From Pseudarthrobacter sp. NamE2 (GTDB taxonomy: Bacteria > Actinomycetota > Actinomycetes > Actinomycetales > Micrococcaceae): DNA of 64,000 nucleotides. This document shows, one piece after another, positions 1 through 8,990 of this stretch (position 1 is the first letter of the stretch; every line of letters starts with the position of its first letter). A program made the position numbers and the translations under genes. The notes below the pieces were generated by a model. It saw nothing but the letters and a program-made list of their open reading frames with translations, was not told the DNA's origin and ran no database searches. Location: contig NZ_VAHN01000006.1 of the NCBI RefSeq assembly GCF_005796205.1, positions 1 through 64,000 on the forward strand, written 5' to 3'.

Positions 1-564
1 GCCGGAGGCGCCGGCCTGGATCATGGACTTCATTAGCTCGTAGGCGTTCAGCGGACCGCCGAAGCCGGCCTCGGCGTCGGCGACGATCGGGACCAGCCAG
101 TCCTCAACGGACTGGATGCCTTCGGAGAATTCGATCTGGTCGGCCCGGAGCAGGGCGTTGTTGATCCGGCGGACAACGGTGGGAACGGAGTTGGCGGGGT
201 AGAGGGACTGGTCCGGGTAGGTATGGCCGGAGTTGTTGGCGTCCGCGGCCACCTGCCAGCCGGAGAGGTAGATGGCCCGCAGCCCGGCCTTGACCTGCTG
301 CACTGCCTGGTTGCCGGTGAGGGCACCGAGGGCATTGGTGTACTTGCCCTCCTTGTGTTCCGCGCTGAGCTGCTTCCACAGCTTCTCCGCGCCGCGGCAG
401 GCGAGGGTGTGTTCTTCGGAGACGCGGCCGCGGAGGCGGATGACGTCGGAGGCTGAGTAGTCCCGGGTCACACCTTCCCAGCGGGGGTTGGCGGACCATT
501 CGAGCTCCAGGGCCGCGGCCTGTTCTTCGAGCGTCTGGGAGGTGGGCTCAAATGCTGCGGTCAT
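1..564 (-). CDS. aceA: Isocitrate lyase, N-terminal part (cut by window edge)
   Basis: The frame is open from an ATG at 564 to the window edge and gives the first 188 residues of an isocitrate lyase, which splits isocitrate into glyoxylate and succinate in the cytosolic glyoxylate shunt. The family is recognised from the N-terminal stretch around [18 protein letters not shown] and from the segment [20 protein letters not shown] with the following LYPANSVP region. The catalytic KKCGH-type loop lies beyond the window. AAGGAG stands a few bases before the start. The preceding 173 bp to the carboxyltransferase gene leave room for a separate promoter. The enzyme would make acetyl-CoA assimilation possible, which fits the malonate-type operon just upstream. 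Frame and family are directly visible; only the C-terminus is unseen. Confidence 0.93.
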   Translation of the reverse strand, partial: MTAAFEPTSQTLEEQAAALELEWSANPRWEGVTRDYSASDVIRLRGRVSEEHTLACRGAEKLWKQLSAEHKEGKYTNALGALTGNQAVQQVKAGLRAIYLSGWQVAADANNSGHTYPDQSLYPANSVPTVVRRINNALLRADQIEFSEGIQSVEDWLVPIVADAEAGFGGPLNAYELMKSMIQAGASG

Positions 565-737
565 CGTTGATCTCCTTGTTTGTATTTGTTATTGAGCGTT
601 GTTGTGACAGACCTGCTTTTTGCATTGCTGGGCCCTCGATTTATGTGCTCGCTTCATCACCTGCCGCTTCCCGGAAATCCCTTCTTCTTTAGAGGGGAAC
701 AGGTGGGGCAAAAGCATTTCCCGCGAAGGTGGAGGTG

Positions 738-2291
738 CTAGGGAACGCCTGCTGTTGCGGGCAGGATGGGCTGGGGCAGTCCTGCAAGCGTCCCGACTTG
801 GCGGTATTTTTCGAGTCGTTGCGGAAGGAGCTCGTCCAGCCCGGTGGCGGAGAGGGCGGCCAGTTCGAATTCGATCGCCTGTGCCAGGCGCTGGCAGAAT
901 GCCCTGCCTTCGAGTGCGGCGTCGGGGCGCTCGTCTACAACGTGCTCGACCATCCCGAGGGCGTACAGGGATGCGACATTGATACCCTGCGCTTCCGCCA
1001 GTGCCGGGGCGAAATCGGTGCTGCGGTGCACGATGGCGCTTGCTCCCTCGGGCGGCAGCGGGGATAGCCATGCATGTTGCGCGGCGATGGTCCGGTCTGC
1101 GGGGAAAAGCGCCAATGCCCCGCCCCCGGTGCCCTGGCCCAGCATCACCGATACGGTTGGGGAGCGCAGGCCGATGAGGTCATGGAGAGAGCGCGCTATT
1201 TCACCGGCCAGGCCACCTTCCTCTGCCTCTTTTGACAGCGCCGCACCGCCGGTGTCGATTACCGTGACCAGTGGCAGTCCCAACTCCTCAGCCAGACGCA
1301 TGCCGCGACGCGCTTCACGCAGCGATGCCGGTCCCATCGCGGTTTGCTGCGGCGGCCGGGGCCGGGTATGCCCAATCACCACGCAGGACTTTTGTCCGAA
1401 GCGGGCCAGAGCCAACAGGAGTCCCGGGTCCTTTTCGCCCTGGCCGGTGCCGTTGAGGGGAAGGACATCGCGGGCGGCGGAAGTCAACAGTTGGCGCAGA
1501 TCTGGACGCTGGGGATTGCGGGAGATCGTGATCGATTCCCAAGCCCCTGCATCAGACGGTTTCGTGGTGAGTGTGCGCGGCGGACGGACGCGGGGCTGTG
1601 GGCCGGCAACCAGAATGTTCAGGGCGCGGTCGACGACGTCGGACAATTGCCATGGCGGGACTACGGCGTCCACGAGTCCTTTGTCAAAAAGGTTCTCGGC
1701 CACCTGCACGTTTTCCGGGAAGGGCGAGCCGTGCAATGCCTCATACACCCGCGGTCCCAGGAACCCGAGTAGCGCGCCGGGCTCTGCAACCGTGATGTGT
1801 CCAAGTGATCCCCAGGAGGCCATCACGCCGCCGGTGGTGGGGTGGCGGAGGTAAACCAAGTAGGACAGCCCGGCCTGCCGGTGCGCGCGGACGGCCGCGG
1901 TGATCTTCACCATGGAAAGGAACGCTGCTGTGCCCTCCTGCATACGGGTGCCGCCGGACGCTGGTCCTGCCAGGAGGGGAAGTCGTTCCCCGGTGGCCCG
2001 TTCAGCAGCGTTTACGATTCGTTCGGCTGCGGCGTGGCCGATGGAGCCGGCCAGGAAACGGAACTCGCTGACGATAACCGCCACCCTCCGGCCGCGGATC
2101 AGACCTTCGCCGGTGAGTACGGACTCATCGACTCCGGTTTTCATCCGGGCCGCCTCCAGTTCCTGCCGGTACTCCGGGCCGGGGTTGGGATCCACTACGG
2201 GCGAGTCCCAACTGCGGTACGAGCCGGGATCGAGCACGGTGGCGATAAGCTCGGCGGCGGTCAGGTGCTTGATTTTCTGGGATGCAGTCAC
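738..2291 (-). CDS. Fused carboxyltransferase (beta + alpha domains), AccD/AccA or MdcD/MdcE type
   Basis: This 517-residue protein joins two crotonase-fold halves. Residues about 60-240 resemble the beta subunit (GLIRGRRVAVIVSEFRFLAGS, then GPASGGTRMQEG). Residues about 290-500 resemble the alpha subunit (VVIGHTRPRPP, VTVIDTGGAALSKEAEEGG, GQGTGGGALAL). The N-terminus lacks the four-cysteine zinc finger of bacterial AccD. I chose the GTG at 2291 because it lies one base after the stop of the CoA-transferase gene and has GGAGG upstream; an ORF reaching back to 2402 would only overlap that gene. No biotin carboxylase or biotin carrier gene is in the window. Given the MatC-like carrier next door, a role as a biotin-independent malonyl-CoA decarboxylase is plausible but unproven; a subunit of an acyl-CoA carboxylase is the alternative. 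Confidence 0.8.
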   Translation of the reverse strand: MTASQKIKHLTAAELIATVLDPGSYRSWDSPVVDPNPGPEYRQELEAARMKTGVDESVLTGEGLIRGRRVAVIVSEFRFLAGSIGHAAAERIVNAAERATGERLPLLAGPASGGTRMQEGTAAFLSMVKITAAVRAHRQAGLSYLVYLRHPTTGGVMASWGSLGHITVAEPGALLGFLGPRVYEALHGSPFPENVQVAENLFDKGLVDAVVPPWQLSDVVDRALNILVAGPQPRVRPPRTLTTKPSDAGAWESITISRNPQRPDLRQLLTSAARDVLPLNGTGQGEKDPGLLLALARFGQKSCVVIGHTRPRPPQQTAMGPASLREARRGMRLAEELGLPLVTVIDTGGAALSKEAEEGGLAGEIARSLHDLIGLRSPTVSVMLGQGTGGGALALFPADRTIAAQHAWLSPLPPEGASAIVHRSTDFAPALAEAQGINVASLYALGMVEHVVDERPDAALEGRAFCQRLAQAIEFELAALSATGLDELLPQRLEKYRQVGTLAGLPQPILPATAGVP

Positions 2292-2292
2292 G

Positions 2293-3528
2293 CTAGCGGG
2301 CCTCCGCAGCAGCGAAGGGGGCCGTGGCGTTGTCGGCAGGGGCCAGGCCCAGCCATTCCCGGATGGATTCGCCGTCCGCGTCCAGCAGCGGCGAAGCTGC
2401 ATGCCCGGTGATGGTGGTTTCCGCGGTGTCGCCCGGGGCGAAGAACCGCAGCGGTGGGCCGGGGAGGCTGACCTTGCCCAGCAGCGGATGCTCCACCTCC
2501 ACGACGAGGCCCTGGGAGGCGACCTGTTCCCAGGCGTATACCTCGTCCAAGGAGCGGACCTTCCCGGCCGGGATCCCGGCGTCGTTCAGCTTGTCCAGCA
2601 GTTCCGCCGCGCCATAGTCTGCGAAGACGCGTTCGACGGCGGCAATCACCCCGGCGCGGTTCCGCACCCTTTCGGCGTTGCTGGCAAAGCCCGGGGCGGC
2701 GGGGTCCAGGCCGAAGGCGGCGGCGAAGGAGGCCCAGAGCTTTTCGCTGCCGACGCTGATTTGGACGCTGCCGTCCTTGCAGTTGAACAACCCGTAGGGG
2801 GCGATGGAGGGGTGGTGGTTGCCCTGCGCCTGCGGGACCTCGCCGGCCACCGTGGTGCGGGTTCCTTGGAAGGCGTGGACCCCGATCAGCGAGGCCAGCA
2901 GTGACGTGCGGACCACCTTGCCCCGGCCGGTCCGGTCGCGTTCAACCAGCGCTGCGAGAACTCCTGTTGTGCCGTTCATGCCGGCCAGCAGGTCGGCGAT
3001 CGGGACGCCCACGCGCTGCGGGTCGTCCGGGCCGGAGCCGGTGAGGGACATCAACCCCGCTTCGCCCTGGAGGATCTGGTCGTAGCCGCTGCGCTGGGAC
3101 TCGGGTCCGTCGTGGCCGAAGCCGGTGATGGACAGTATGACCAGGCGCGGGTTCAGTTCGTGCATGAACCGGGTGGAGAAGCCCAGCCGGTCCATCACGC
3201 CGGGGCGGAAGTTTTCGATCACCACATCGGCGCGCTCCAGCAGCCCGCGCAGCACGGCCTGGCCGTCGCCGCTTTTCAGGTCCAGTGCGATGGATTCCTT
3301 GTTGCGGTTGCAGGACATGAAGTACGTGGACTGCAGGTCGTCCTTGGGGCCGACGAAGGGCGGGCCCCAGCCGCGGGTGTCGTCCCCCGTCCCGGGGTTC
3401 TCCACTTTGATGACACGGGCGCCCAAATCGGCGAGCATCATGCCGGCGTGCGGGCCGGCAAGGGCCCGGCTCAGGTCTATGACAGTGTGGCCGGCCAGAG
3501 GGCCTTGGGGACGGTCAGCTCGGTTCAT
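2293..3528 (-). CDS. Family III CoA-transferase (CaiB/BaiF type)
   Basis: A 411-residue class III CoA-transferase, which moves CoA between carboxylic acids through an aspartyl intermediate. Family marks are LAGHTVIDLSRALAGPHAGM near residue 10, then DLGARVIKVENPGTGDDTRGWGPPF, RNKESIALDLKSGDG, DVVIENFRPGVMDRLG, and PIADLLAGM, which carries the likely catalytic Asp. The length is normal for the family. AGGAAG lies six bases before the ATG. The gene sits 62 bp after the MatC-like carrier and is followed one base later by the carboxyltransferase start, so the three form one operon. In this setting it probably activates the imported dicarboxylate (malonate is my guess) to its CoA thioester. The substrate cannot be read from the sequence. 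Confidence 0.88.
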   Translation of the reverse strand: MNRADRPQGPLAGHTVIDLSRALAGPHAGMMLADLGARVIKVENPGTGDDTRGWGPPFVGPKDDLQSTYFMSCNRNKESIALDLKSGDGQAVLRGLLERADVVIENFRPGVMDRLGFSTRFMHELNPRLVILSITGFGHDGPESQRSGYDQILQGEAGLMSLTGSGPDDPQRVGVPIADLLAGMNGTTGVLAALVERDRTGRGKVVRTSLLASLIGVHAFQGTRTTVAGEVPQAQGNHHPSIAPYGLFNCKDGSVQISVGSEKLWASFAAAFGLDPAAPGFASNAERVRNRAGVIAAVERVFADYGAAELLDKLNDAGIPAGKVRSLDEVYAWEQVASQGLVVEVEHPLLGKVSLPGPPLRFFAPGDTAETTITGHAASPLLDADGESIREWLGLAPADNATAPFAAAEAR

Positions 3529-3590
3529 GCGCTGCTTCCTTTTCGTATCGAAGGTTGGCCGGGGCCAAAAGAGGCGGGAATTCAGGGCGG

Positions 3591-4958
3591 CTATAGCCAG
3601 CCGGGGACAACAAGTGCGAGCCAGGCAAGGATGGGGCCGGCGACGATGACGATGCCGCTGTAGCCGAGGATTTGCTTGTAGAACTTGTCCTTGTCCACAC
3701 CTTCGGGGGCGTTGGCCAGGACCAGGGCGCCGTTGGTGGAGAACGGTGAAACATCGACGATGGTGGCGGCGACGGCCAGGGCGCAGATGACCCCGACAGC
3801 TCCGATTTCACCGGTGGACAGGAACGGCACCGCGAGCGGGATGAGTGCGGCCAGAATGGCGGTGGAGGAAGCGAAGGCGGAAACGATGGCGCCAATGAAG
3901 CAGATGAGGAGGGCTGCCACCAGGGGCATGCCCATGCCGGCAACGCCGTTGGAGACGAACTCGATGGTGCCGGCCTCTTCAAGCACGCCGACGAAGGTGA
4001 GCATGCCACAAATCAGCAGAACCGTGGACCAGCTGATTTTGTTAATGGCCCCTTTCTGGGCGGCTGGCGAGACGAGCGCCAGGACGACCGCGATGGTGAT
4101 GGAAACGAAGCCGACATCCATCTTCAGGCCCAGGGCCACGACTGCCAGCGCGATCAGGCCGCCAATGGTGACCAGTTGCGGGATCCGCTCAGTTTGTTCC
4201 TTCGTGGCTGCAGCGCCATCGCCGGCGGGATCGCGCGGGCCGTACATGCCCGAGCCGAAGCCTTTGAAGGACACGTCCCTGCCTGCCTTGGCCCCGACGC
4301 TGACGGCCATCCGCGCCTCGGCGGCCTGCTCGACGAAGTGGCTTACCCGGGAGGACAACAGCTTCCTGCCGCCCAGGACCACGAAGAGGACGAGAGCGAT
4401 GATGATGTTGAAGATGAGGCTGGACAGGAACAGCGCTGTTGGACTGAAAGCCAGGTCGGTTTTAGCAAGGATGCCGTTAACTGTGACGCCGTAGACGGCG
4501 ATTGGAGAGAAACCACCCGCCTGCGCGCCGTGGATGACCATCATGCCCATCAAGAGCGGGCTGATCTTGTATTTGCCGGCAAAGTTGAGCGCGATGGGGG
4601 CGATGATGGCGACGGCGGCGGGAGACAGCGCGCCGACGGCGGTGATCACGGCGGTGATGGCGAACATGACCCACGGGATGAGGGCCACCCGGCTGCCCAC
4701 CAGCTTGACGGCACCTCGCACCAGGAGATCGATGGTGCCGTTGTTCTGCGCGATGGCGAACAAGTACGTGACACCCACGATGGTGAGGAAGAGTCCGCCC
4801 GGGAAGTTGGCGAGGATGTCGCTGGTGGACATGCCCAGTACCAGCGTGCCGAGCAGGAAAGCGCCAACGAAGGCGAGGGCGCCCATATTGAGTGGCAGGA
4901 CGGTAGCGAGCAGGAACATTGCCGCCAGGATGATGATGGATAAAACAGGAGCGGACAT
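3591..4958 (-). CDS. MatC-like dicarboxylate (malonate-type) carrier
   Basis: A very hydrophobic 455-residue membrane protein of the ion-transporter superfamily with the MatC-type N-terminal domain. It has about eleven to twelve membrane spans in two halves, separated by a soluble stretch near residues 215-265. Recognisable parts are NMGALAFVGAFLLGTLVLGM, GVTYLFAIAQNNGTID and, near the C-terminus, a DVSPFSTNGALVLANAPEG segment typical of these carriers. I set the start at the ATG at 4958, preceded by GGAGG, rather than the upstream ATG at 5000. It is the first gene of the operon with the CoA-transferase and the carboxyltransferase, and it is divergent from a GntR regulator. MatC imports malonate in rhizobia; the substrate here is inferred from family and neighbours. 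Confidence 0.85.
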   Translation of the reverse strand: MSAPVLSIIILAAMFLLATVLPLNMGALAFVGAFLLGTLVLGMSTSDILANFPGGLFLTIVGVTYLFAIAQNNGTIDLLVRGAVKLVGSRVALIPWVMFAITAVITAVGALSPAAVAIIAPIALNFAGKYKISPLLMGMMVIHGAQAGGFSPIAVYGVTVNGILAKTDLAFSPTALFLSSLIFNIIIALVLFVVLGGRKLLSSRVSHFVEQAAEARMAVSVGAKAGRDVSFKGFGSGMYGPRDPAGDGAAATKEQTERIPQLVTIGGLIALAVVALGLKMDVGFVSITIAVVLALVSPAAQKGAINKISWSTVLLICGMLTFVGVLEEAGTIEFVSNGVAGMGMPLVAALLICFIGAIVSAFASSTAILAALIPLAVPFLSTGEIGAVGVICALAVAATIVDVSPFSTNGALVLANAPEGVDKDKFYKQILGYSGIVIVAGPILAWLALVVPGWL

Positions 4959-5021
4959 CGTTGGTCCTCCATAGGGAAAGAAATCTGTGACGTGAACCAC
5001 TGGCTCACTGGACTAGCCTCT

Positions 5022-5044
5022 TAGACAGCGGGTCTATCTGTCAA
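5022..5044 (-). promoter_or_regulatory. Candidate promoter and operator of the MatC-like operon
   Basis: A perfect inverted repeat TAGAC-AGCGG-GTCTA occupies 5022-5036. An overlapping pair GACAG/CTGTC spans 5024-5042. On the minus strand a consensus -35 hexamer TTGACA lies at 5044-5039, which puts the repeat in the spacer and -10 region of a promoter reading toward the carrier gene. This is where a GntR-type repressor made by the divergent gene at 5094 would bind. No good -10 hexamer is evident, so the promoter call is tentative. Confidence 0.4.
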
Positions 5045-5093
5045 TAGCGACTCGTTGTACTCTTGGAGAACCGACGACGACGGATGAGGGCTT

Positions 5094-5792
5094 GTGGACA
5101 AGACACCCCGGATAGGACTTGAGCGGGTCACCAGACCAAGGCTCTACGAACAACTCGTGGAGCAGATCCTCGCCTATATCGAATCTGCGCAGCTTCGACC
5201 AGGTGATCTCCTGCCCGCCGAACGTGACTTGGCTGAGCGCCTTGGCGTTTCCCGCGCCACCCTGGCCCAGGCCCTGGTGGCACTCGAGGTGTTGGGCGTC
5301 ATCGACGTCCAACATGGCACCGGCGCCGTACTGGCCCGGCGCCCCAGCGTCGCATCCGTGATCAAAGGCCTGCGGGAGCACCGCAGCAGGCTGCCCGAAA
5401 TCGTCGAGGCGCGCAGCACCCTGGAAGTGAAGCTTGCAGGACTCGCAGCTGCCCGACGCACCGAGCAGGACCTCAAAGACATCGACAAAGCCCTGGACGT
5501 CATGGCGCAGGAGATCAAGGACGGGGACCGCGGCACCCGCGGCGACGAACTCTTCCATCAGGCCATCACAGCAGCAGCACACTCCTCCGTACTGGCACAG
5601 CTCATGGCCTTCATCGCCGAAATGATCCTGGAAACGCGCATGGAATCACTCGGCCAGCCAGGCCGACCCGAGCAGTCCCTCGCCTCGCACCGCAAGATCG
5701 CGGACGCCATCCGCAATCAGGACGCCGAAGGCGCAGCCGAAGCCATGCTGTCCCACATCGAGCTCGTATCCGACGTGGAACTGCTCCGATAG
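5094..5792 (+). CDS. GntR-family regulator, FadR (FCD) subfamily
   Basis: A 232-residue transcription factor. The N-terminal winged helix (residues about 14-80) has the GntR signature LRPGDLLPAERDLAERLGVS followed by RATLAQALVALEVLGVI. The C-terminal helical FCD effector domain (about 95-225) has metal/ligand-type histidines in DELFHQAI and in SHRKIADAI. The start is a GTG at 5094 with a modest GGATGAGGG upstream. The gene is divergent from the MatC-like operon across a 135-bp region with an inverted repeat, the arrangement of a local repressor responding to the carrier's substrate or its CoA ester, as MatR does in rhizobial malonate operons. The regulator class is certain; the ligand is inference. 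Confidence 0.9.
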   Translation: MDKTPRIGLERVTRPRLYEQLVEQILAYIESAQLRPGDLLPAERDLAERLGVSRATLAQALVALEVLGVIDVQHGTGAVLARRPSVASVIKGLREHRSRLPEIVEARSTLEVKLAGLAAARRTEQDLKDIDKALDVMAQEIKDGDRGTRGDELFHQAITAAAHSSVLAQLMAFIAEMILETRMESLGQPGRPEQSLASHRKIADAIRNQDAEGAAEAMLSHIELVSDVELLR

Positions 5793-6115
5793 CGCGCTTA
5801 GGCAACCTTCGGAAAAACTCCAAGCCTCTGGCTCGCAAAGTCCCAAATGCAGTTGCAGGTAACCCCGTTGGGAGCCTCGCCCCGTTCATTTCCCAACCTC
5901 AAGATAAGCCTTCCGCCAACCCGCCTGGGTTCCCGGAAGGCGCTTAACCCGGTGCCTGCACTACGGAGACTTCGAGCGGCCCAAGAGTGGGATCAGGTCT
6001 TATCCACGGCCCGAGACTGGGAGCCGTCAGGGTACCCGCCCGGCAGCAGTAGCGATTGCTTTGTACGGGCAGGTGAGGGTCGATCGTCAGGTTGGGGTGT
6101 AGCCTTCGCCGACAG
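5793..6115. other. Non-coding gap between convergent GntR genes
   Basis: About 320 bp between the stop codons of two convergent GntR genes. The only clear structure is the hairpin at 5908-5941; I see no convincing short gene. The small reading frames here lack ribosome binding sites and any family resemblance. Confidence 0.6.
5908..5941. terminator. Hairpin, probable bidirectional terminator
   Basis: The arms GCCTTCCG and CGGAAGGC pair perfectly. Inside them AACCC pairs with GGGTT around a four-base loop. There is no T-tract on either side. Its place between two converging genes fits an actinobacterial terminator. Confidence 0.4.
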
Positions 6116-6787
6116 CTATTGAGATCCTTCGAGGACATCAATAGCCCTGCGGCCAAGGCTGCCTAAGACGTGGCGGTGCATGGCTTCCCTTGCCCGGTCC
6201 GCCTCGCCGGCAATGACGGCCTCGGCGATCTGGACGTGTTCTTCCTGGACGCGGGCCTGGTCCTTTTCGGAATCCCGTTGGCTTTGCAGCCCGATCTGCC
6301 GGTACTGGTCCGCTTTGTCCCAGAGGCCTTCGAGAATGCCGATGAGGAGCGGATTGTGCGATGAGAGATAAATGGCCCGGTGGAAATCGCGGTGCGCGGT
6401 CAGGGCGTCAAGGTCGGTGGAAGTGCTTAGCGGAGTAAGCCGCTGGAGGGTTGTTTCGATGTTTGCAATGTCCTGCGGCGTGCGGCTGCCGGCGGCCAGT
6501 CCCGCGGCCAACGGGTCGAGGTTTTCCCTAATGACGTAGAGGTTCCGCGCCTCATCCGCGGTGAGGGGCGTGACCCTCGCATCCCGGTGTGAGTCCAGCT
6601 GTACCATACCTTCGGCAGCGAGCCGGCGAAGCGCTTCGCGCAGGGGAGTGGTGCTGACCCCAAGTTCCTGTGCCAGCATCGTCTGGCTGAAGACTGCGCC
6701 AGGCTGGATCTGGCCGGTGAGTATGCGGCGGCGCAGTTCGTCGTAGGCGTAGGCGCTCTTGGTGAGGGCAACGGGAGGGATCGGCAC
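6116..6787 (-). CDS. GntR-family regulator, FCD subfamily, of the tct locus
   Basis: A 223-residue regulator with an N-terminal winged helix (SAYAYDELRRRILTGQIQPG, then TMLAQELGVSTTPLREALRR, residues about 10-72) and a C-terminal FCD domain with histidines in HRDFHRAIY, near residue 130, and in EEHVQIAEAVI. It is co-directional with and 140 bp downstream of tctA, so it may be the last gene of the tctC-usp-tctB-tctA transcript or have its own promoter. It is the obvious candidate to bind the palindrome between tctC and the divergent aconitase gene. The ligand is probably the transported tri- or dicarboxylate. The family is clear; the target site and ligand are inferred from position. Confidence 0.9.
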   Translation of the reverse strand: MPIPPVALTKSAYAYDELRRRILTGQIQPGAVFSQTMLAQELGVSTTPLREALRRLAAEGMVQLDSHRDARVTPLTADEARNLYVIRENLDPLAAGLAAGSRTPQDIANIETTLQRLTPLSTSTDLDALTAHRDFHRAIYLSSHNPLLIGILEGLWDKADQYRQIGLQSQRDSEKDQARVQEEHVQIAEAVIAGEADRAREAMHRHVLGSLGRRAIDVLEGSQ

Positions 6788-6927
6788 GGTGTGCTCCTTA
6801 CGCGCCTTCCGGCATCATGACTGTCTGCTTCAGATTACCGGGTTGGTGGTGATTGAAAGCGGAAAGGGTGCGGAGCGTAGGCGTCCCCGTTCGCCCCGCC
6901 CGCGCCCTGCCCGGGCAGTGGAATTTG

Positions 6928-8433
6928 CTAGACGTCCTGCCGTGCCTTGGCAGTGACGCGGCGCCAGAGTGTGTAGGCGAGCACCAGTGCCAAGATGCCG
7001 TAGAGCGCCCAGGTGACGGGGCTGTCGACCAGGACGGAGACTTGGCCGCCGCTGGACATCATGGCGTTCCGCAGGCTGGTCTCGGCCAGGGGGCCGAGCA
7101 CGACGCCGATCATGATGGGGGCCAGGGGGAAGCCGTACCGGCGCAGGATGAATCCGAGGACCCCGATGGCCAGCACGATGTAGAGATCGGCAACGGCAGC
7201 GCTGGTCGCATACACACCGAGCCCGCAGAAGACCGTGATGCCGGCGTAGAGGTAGTGCTTGGGGATCAGCAGCAGCTTTGCCCATAGCGGTGCAAAGGGC
7301 AGGTTGAGTACCAGCAGGACCACCAGGCCGATGAACAGGCTGGCCAGCAGCGCCCACACCAGGTCCGCGTTGCGTTCAAACAGGAGCGGGCCCGGCTGCA
7401 GGCCATACTGTTGGAATGCTGCGAGCATGATTGCCGCTGTGGCTGAGGTGGGCAGGCCCAGCGCAAGAAGGGCGCCCATGGCGGTGCCCGAGGTGGCGTT
7501 GCCGGCAGCTTCCGGGGCCGCGACGCCGCGGATCGCGCCCTTGCCGAACTGCGGGTCGCGGCGCTTGCGGTCCAGCTGGCGCTCGGTTCCGTAGGCCATG
7601 AAGGTGGGCACTTCCGCGCCGCCGACAGGAATGACACCGAAGGGGACCCCGAAGGCCGTTCCCCGCAGCCAGGCGGGCAGTGCTTCCCGGAATTCCCGCT
7701 TGGAAAGGTAGGGGCGGCCAGAGACTGCGATTGCCGAGAGCTTGGGATCGCGGTGGATGCGGGAAGCAACATGGAACACCTCACCCAGGGCCAGGATGCC
7801 CACGGTGATGACGATGATGCTGATTCCGTCAAAGAGCTGCGGCACGTCCGCGGTGAAGCGCGAGGCCCCGGAGATGCCGTCGATGCCCACCATCGCAAGA
7901 GCCAGCCCGATGGCGAGAGCGGACAGACCCTTGATGACTGAGTCTGATACCACGGAGGCGGTGGCGATGAACGCGAACACTGCCAGCGCAAAGTATTCGG
8001 CAGGGCCGAACATCACGGCGATGTCAGCGAGTTTTGGGGCAAAGAACACCACCAGCGAGGTGGCGATGAGGCCGCCGATGAAGGCTCCGATGGCGGATGT
8101 GGCCAGTGCCTGCGGGGCGCGCCCGAGTTTGGCCATCCTGTGGCCTTCAAAGGTGGTGGCGATTGCGGTTGAGCCGCCGGGGGTGTTCATGAGGATGCCC
8201 ATGGTGGAGTCTCCGAAGAGGCCGCCGAAGTACACTCCGGCGAACATGATGAAGGCGCCCACCGGGTCCAGGCTAAAGGTCACCGGAAGCAGGAGCGCCA
8301 CCGCCATGGAGGATCCCAGGCCCGGGATCACGCCGACGGCGGTGCCCAGGAACGCGCCGACGAAGACCCAGAGCAGGTTCATGGGAGTGAAGGCCTGGGC
8401 AAAGCCTTCCAGGAGAAGGGAAAGGGATTCCAT
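6928..8433 (-). CDS. tctA: Tripartite tricarboxylate transporter, large membrane subunit
   Basis: A 501-residue TctA protein, the large membrane component (about 10-12 spans) of a secondary, binding-protein-dependent carboxylate importer. The signature lies near residues 25-95: [40 protein letters not shown] and [21 protein letters not shown] second copy of the GLG-type motif is seen in [15 protein letters not shown]. The ATG overlaps the tctB stop by one base (TGATG), so the two are translationally coupled. Family substrates are citrate, tricarballylate and other carboxylates; the aconitase and isocitrate dehydrogenase across the divergent promoter favour a citrate-like tricarboxylate. The length is normal for the family. 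Confidence 0.95.
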   Translation of the reverse strand: MESLSLLLEGFAQAFTPMNLLWVFVGAFLGTAVGVIPGLGSSMAVALLLPVTFSLDPVGAFIMFAGVYFGGLFGDSTMGILMNTPGGSTAIATTFEGHRMAKLGRAPQALATSAIGAFIGGLIATSLVVFFAPKLADIAVMFGPAEYFALAVFAFIATASVVSDSVIKGLSALAIGLALAMVGIDGISGASRFTADVPQLFDGISIIVITVGILALGEVFHVASRIHRDPKLSAIAVSGRPYLSKREFREALPAWLRGTAFGVPFGVIPVGGAEVPTFMAYGTERQLDRKRRDPQFGKGAIRGVAAPEAAGNATSGTAMGALLALGLPTSATAAIMLAAFQQYGLQPGPLLFERNADLVWALLASLFIGLVVLLVLNLPFAPLWAKLLLIPKHYLYAGITVFCGLGVYATSAAVADLYIVLAIGVLGFILRRYGFPLAPIMIGVVLGPLAETSLRNAMMSSGGQVSVLVDSPVTWALYGILALVLAYTLWRRVTAKARQDV

Positions 8434-8990
8434 CAGCCGAAGATTCCTTCCAAGATGCCGCCGGGCAGGTTCAGGCCCAGGCCGGCGCCGAATGCGAGCT
8501 GGATGCAGGAGGCGAAGACCAGGGACAGGCCGAGGTCGAAGAGGGGACGTTTGCTTCCCAGGGCACGGGAGACACCCCAGAACAGCACCGCCGCGGAGAT
8601 GAGCCAGCCCACAGGGATGAGCAGCAGCGCAAACGCCAGGAACGAGCCGAAGACGAACGCCAGTGACTTCCAGTCGGTATGGAAGCGGTGCACTGTTCCG
8701 ATTTCCGTCACGTGTTCGGGCTTCCGCAGAGTCTGTACTGCCAGCAGGAGGGCGAGGACGAAGATGGCGATGACGATCAGAATGGGAAAGAACGTGGGCC
8801 CCGGCGCCTTGGCGCCTTCCGGGACATCCATGGTGATGATCCCTGCAGTGAGGTAGGCGCCGATCGCGGCGAGGATGCCTGCGACCACCAGCCCGCTGCG
8901 GCCGGCCCAGAATCCGGGCCGGTCCGCGGGCTGTTCAACGGCCAGGACTTCCTGCGCTGTATCCGCGGTGTTGCCTGTCTCAGTGGTCAT
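8433..8990 (-). CDS. tctB: Tripartite tricarboxylate transporter, small membrane subunit
   Basis: A 185-residue TctB-type protein with four predicted membrane spans: near residues 30-50, 66-84, 109-143 (a double hydrophobic stretch) and 152-175. It pairs with TctA. TctB proteins diverge quickly, so the call rests on size, the four-span pattern and position between tctA and tctC. Its start overlaps the end of the universal stress gene by 11 bp, and its stop overlaps the tctA start by one base. The N-terminal 27 residues are polar and probably cytosolic. Confidence 0.9.
   Translation of the reverse strand: MTTETGNTADTAQEVLAVEQPADRPGFWAGRSGLVVAGILAAIGAYLTAGIITMDVPEGAKAPGPTFFPILIVIAIFVLALLLAVQTLRKPEHVTEIGTVHRFHTDWKSLAFVFGSFLAFALLLIPVGWLISAAVLFWGVSRALGSKRPLFDLGLSLVFASCIQLAFGAGLGLNLPGGILEGIFG

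Noticed and set aside
5793..6115. Several short frames in the gap between two GntR genes
   Set aside because: They have no ribosome sites and no family resemblance; only the hairpin at 5908-5941 is worth keeping.
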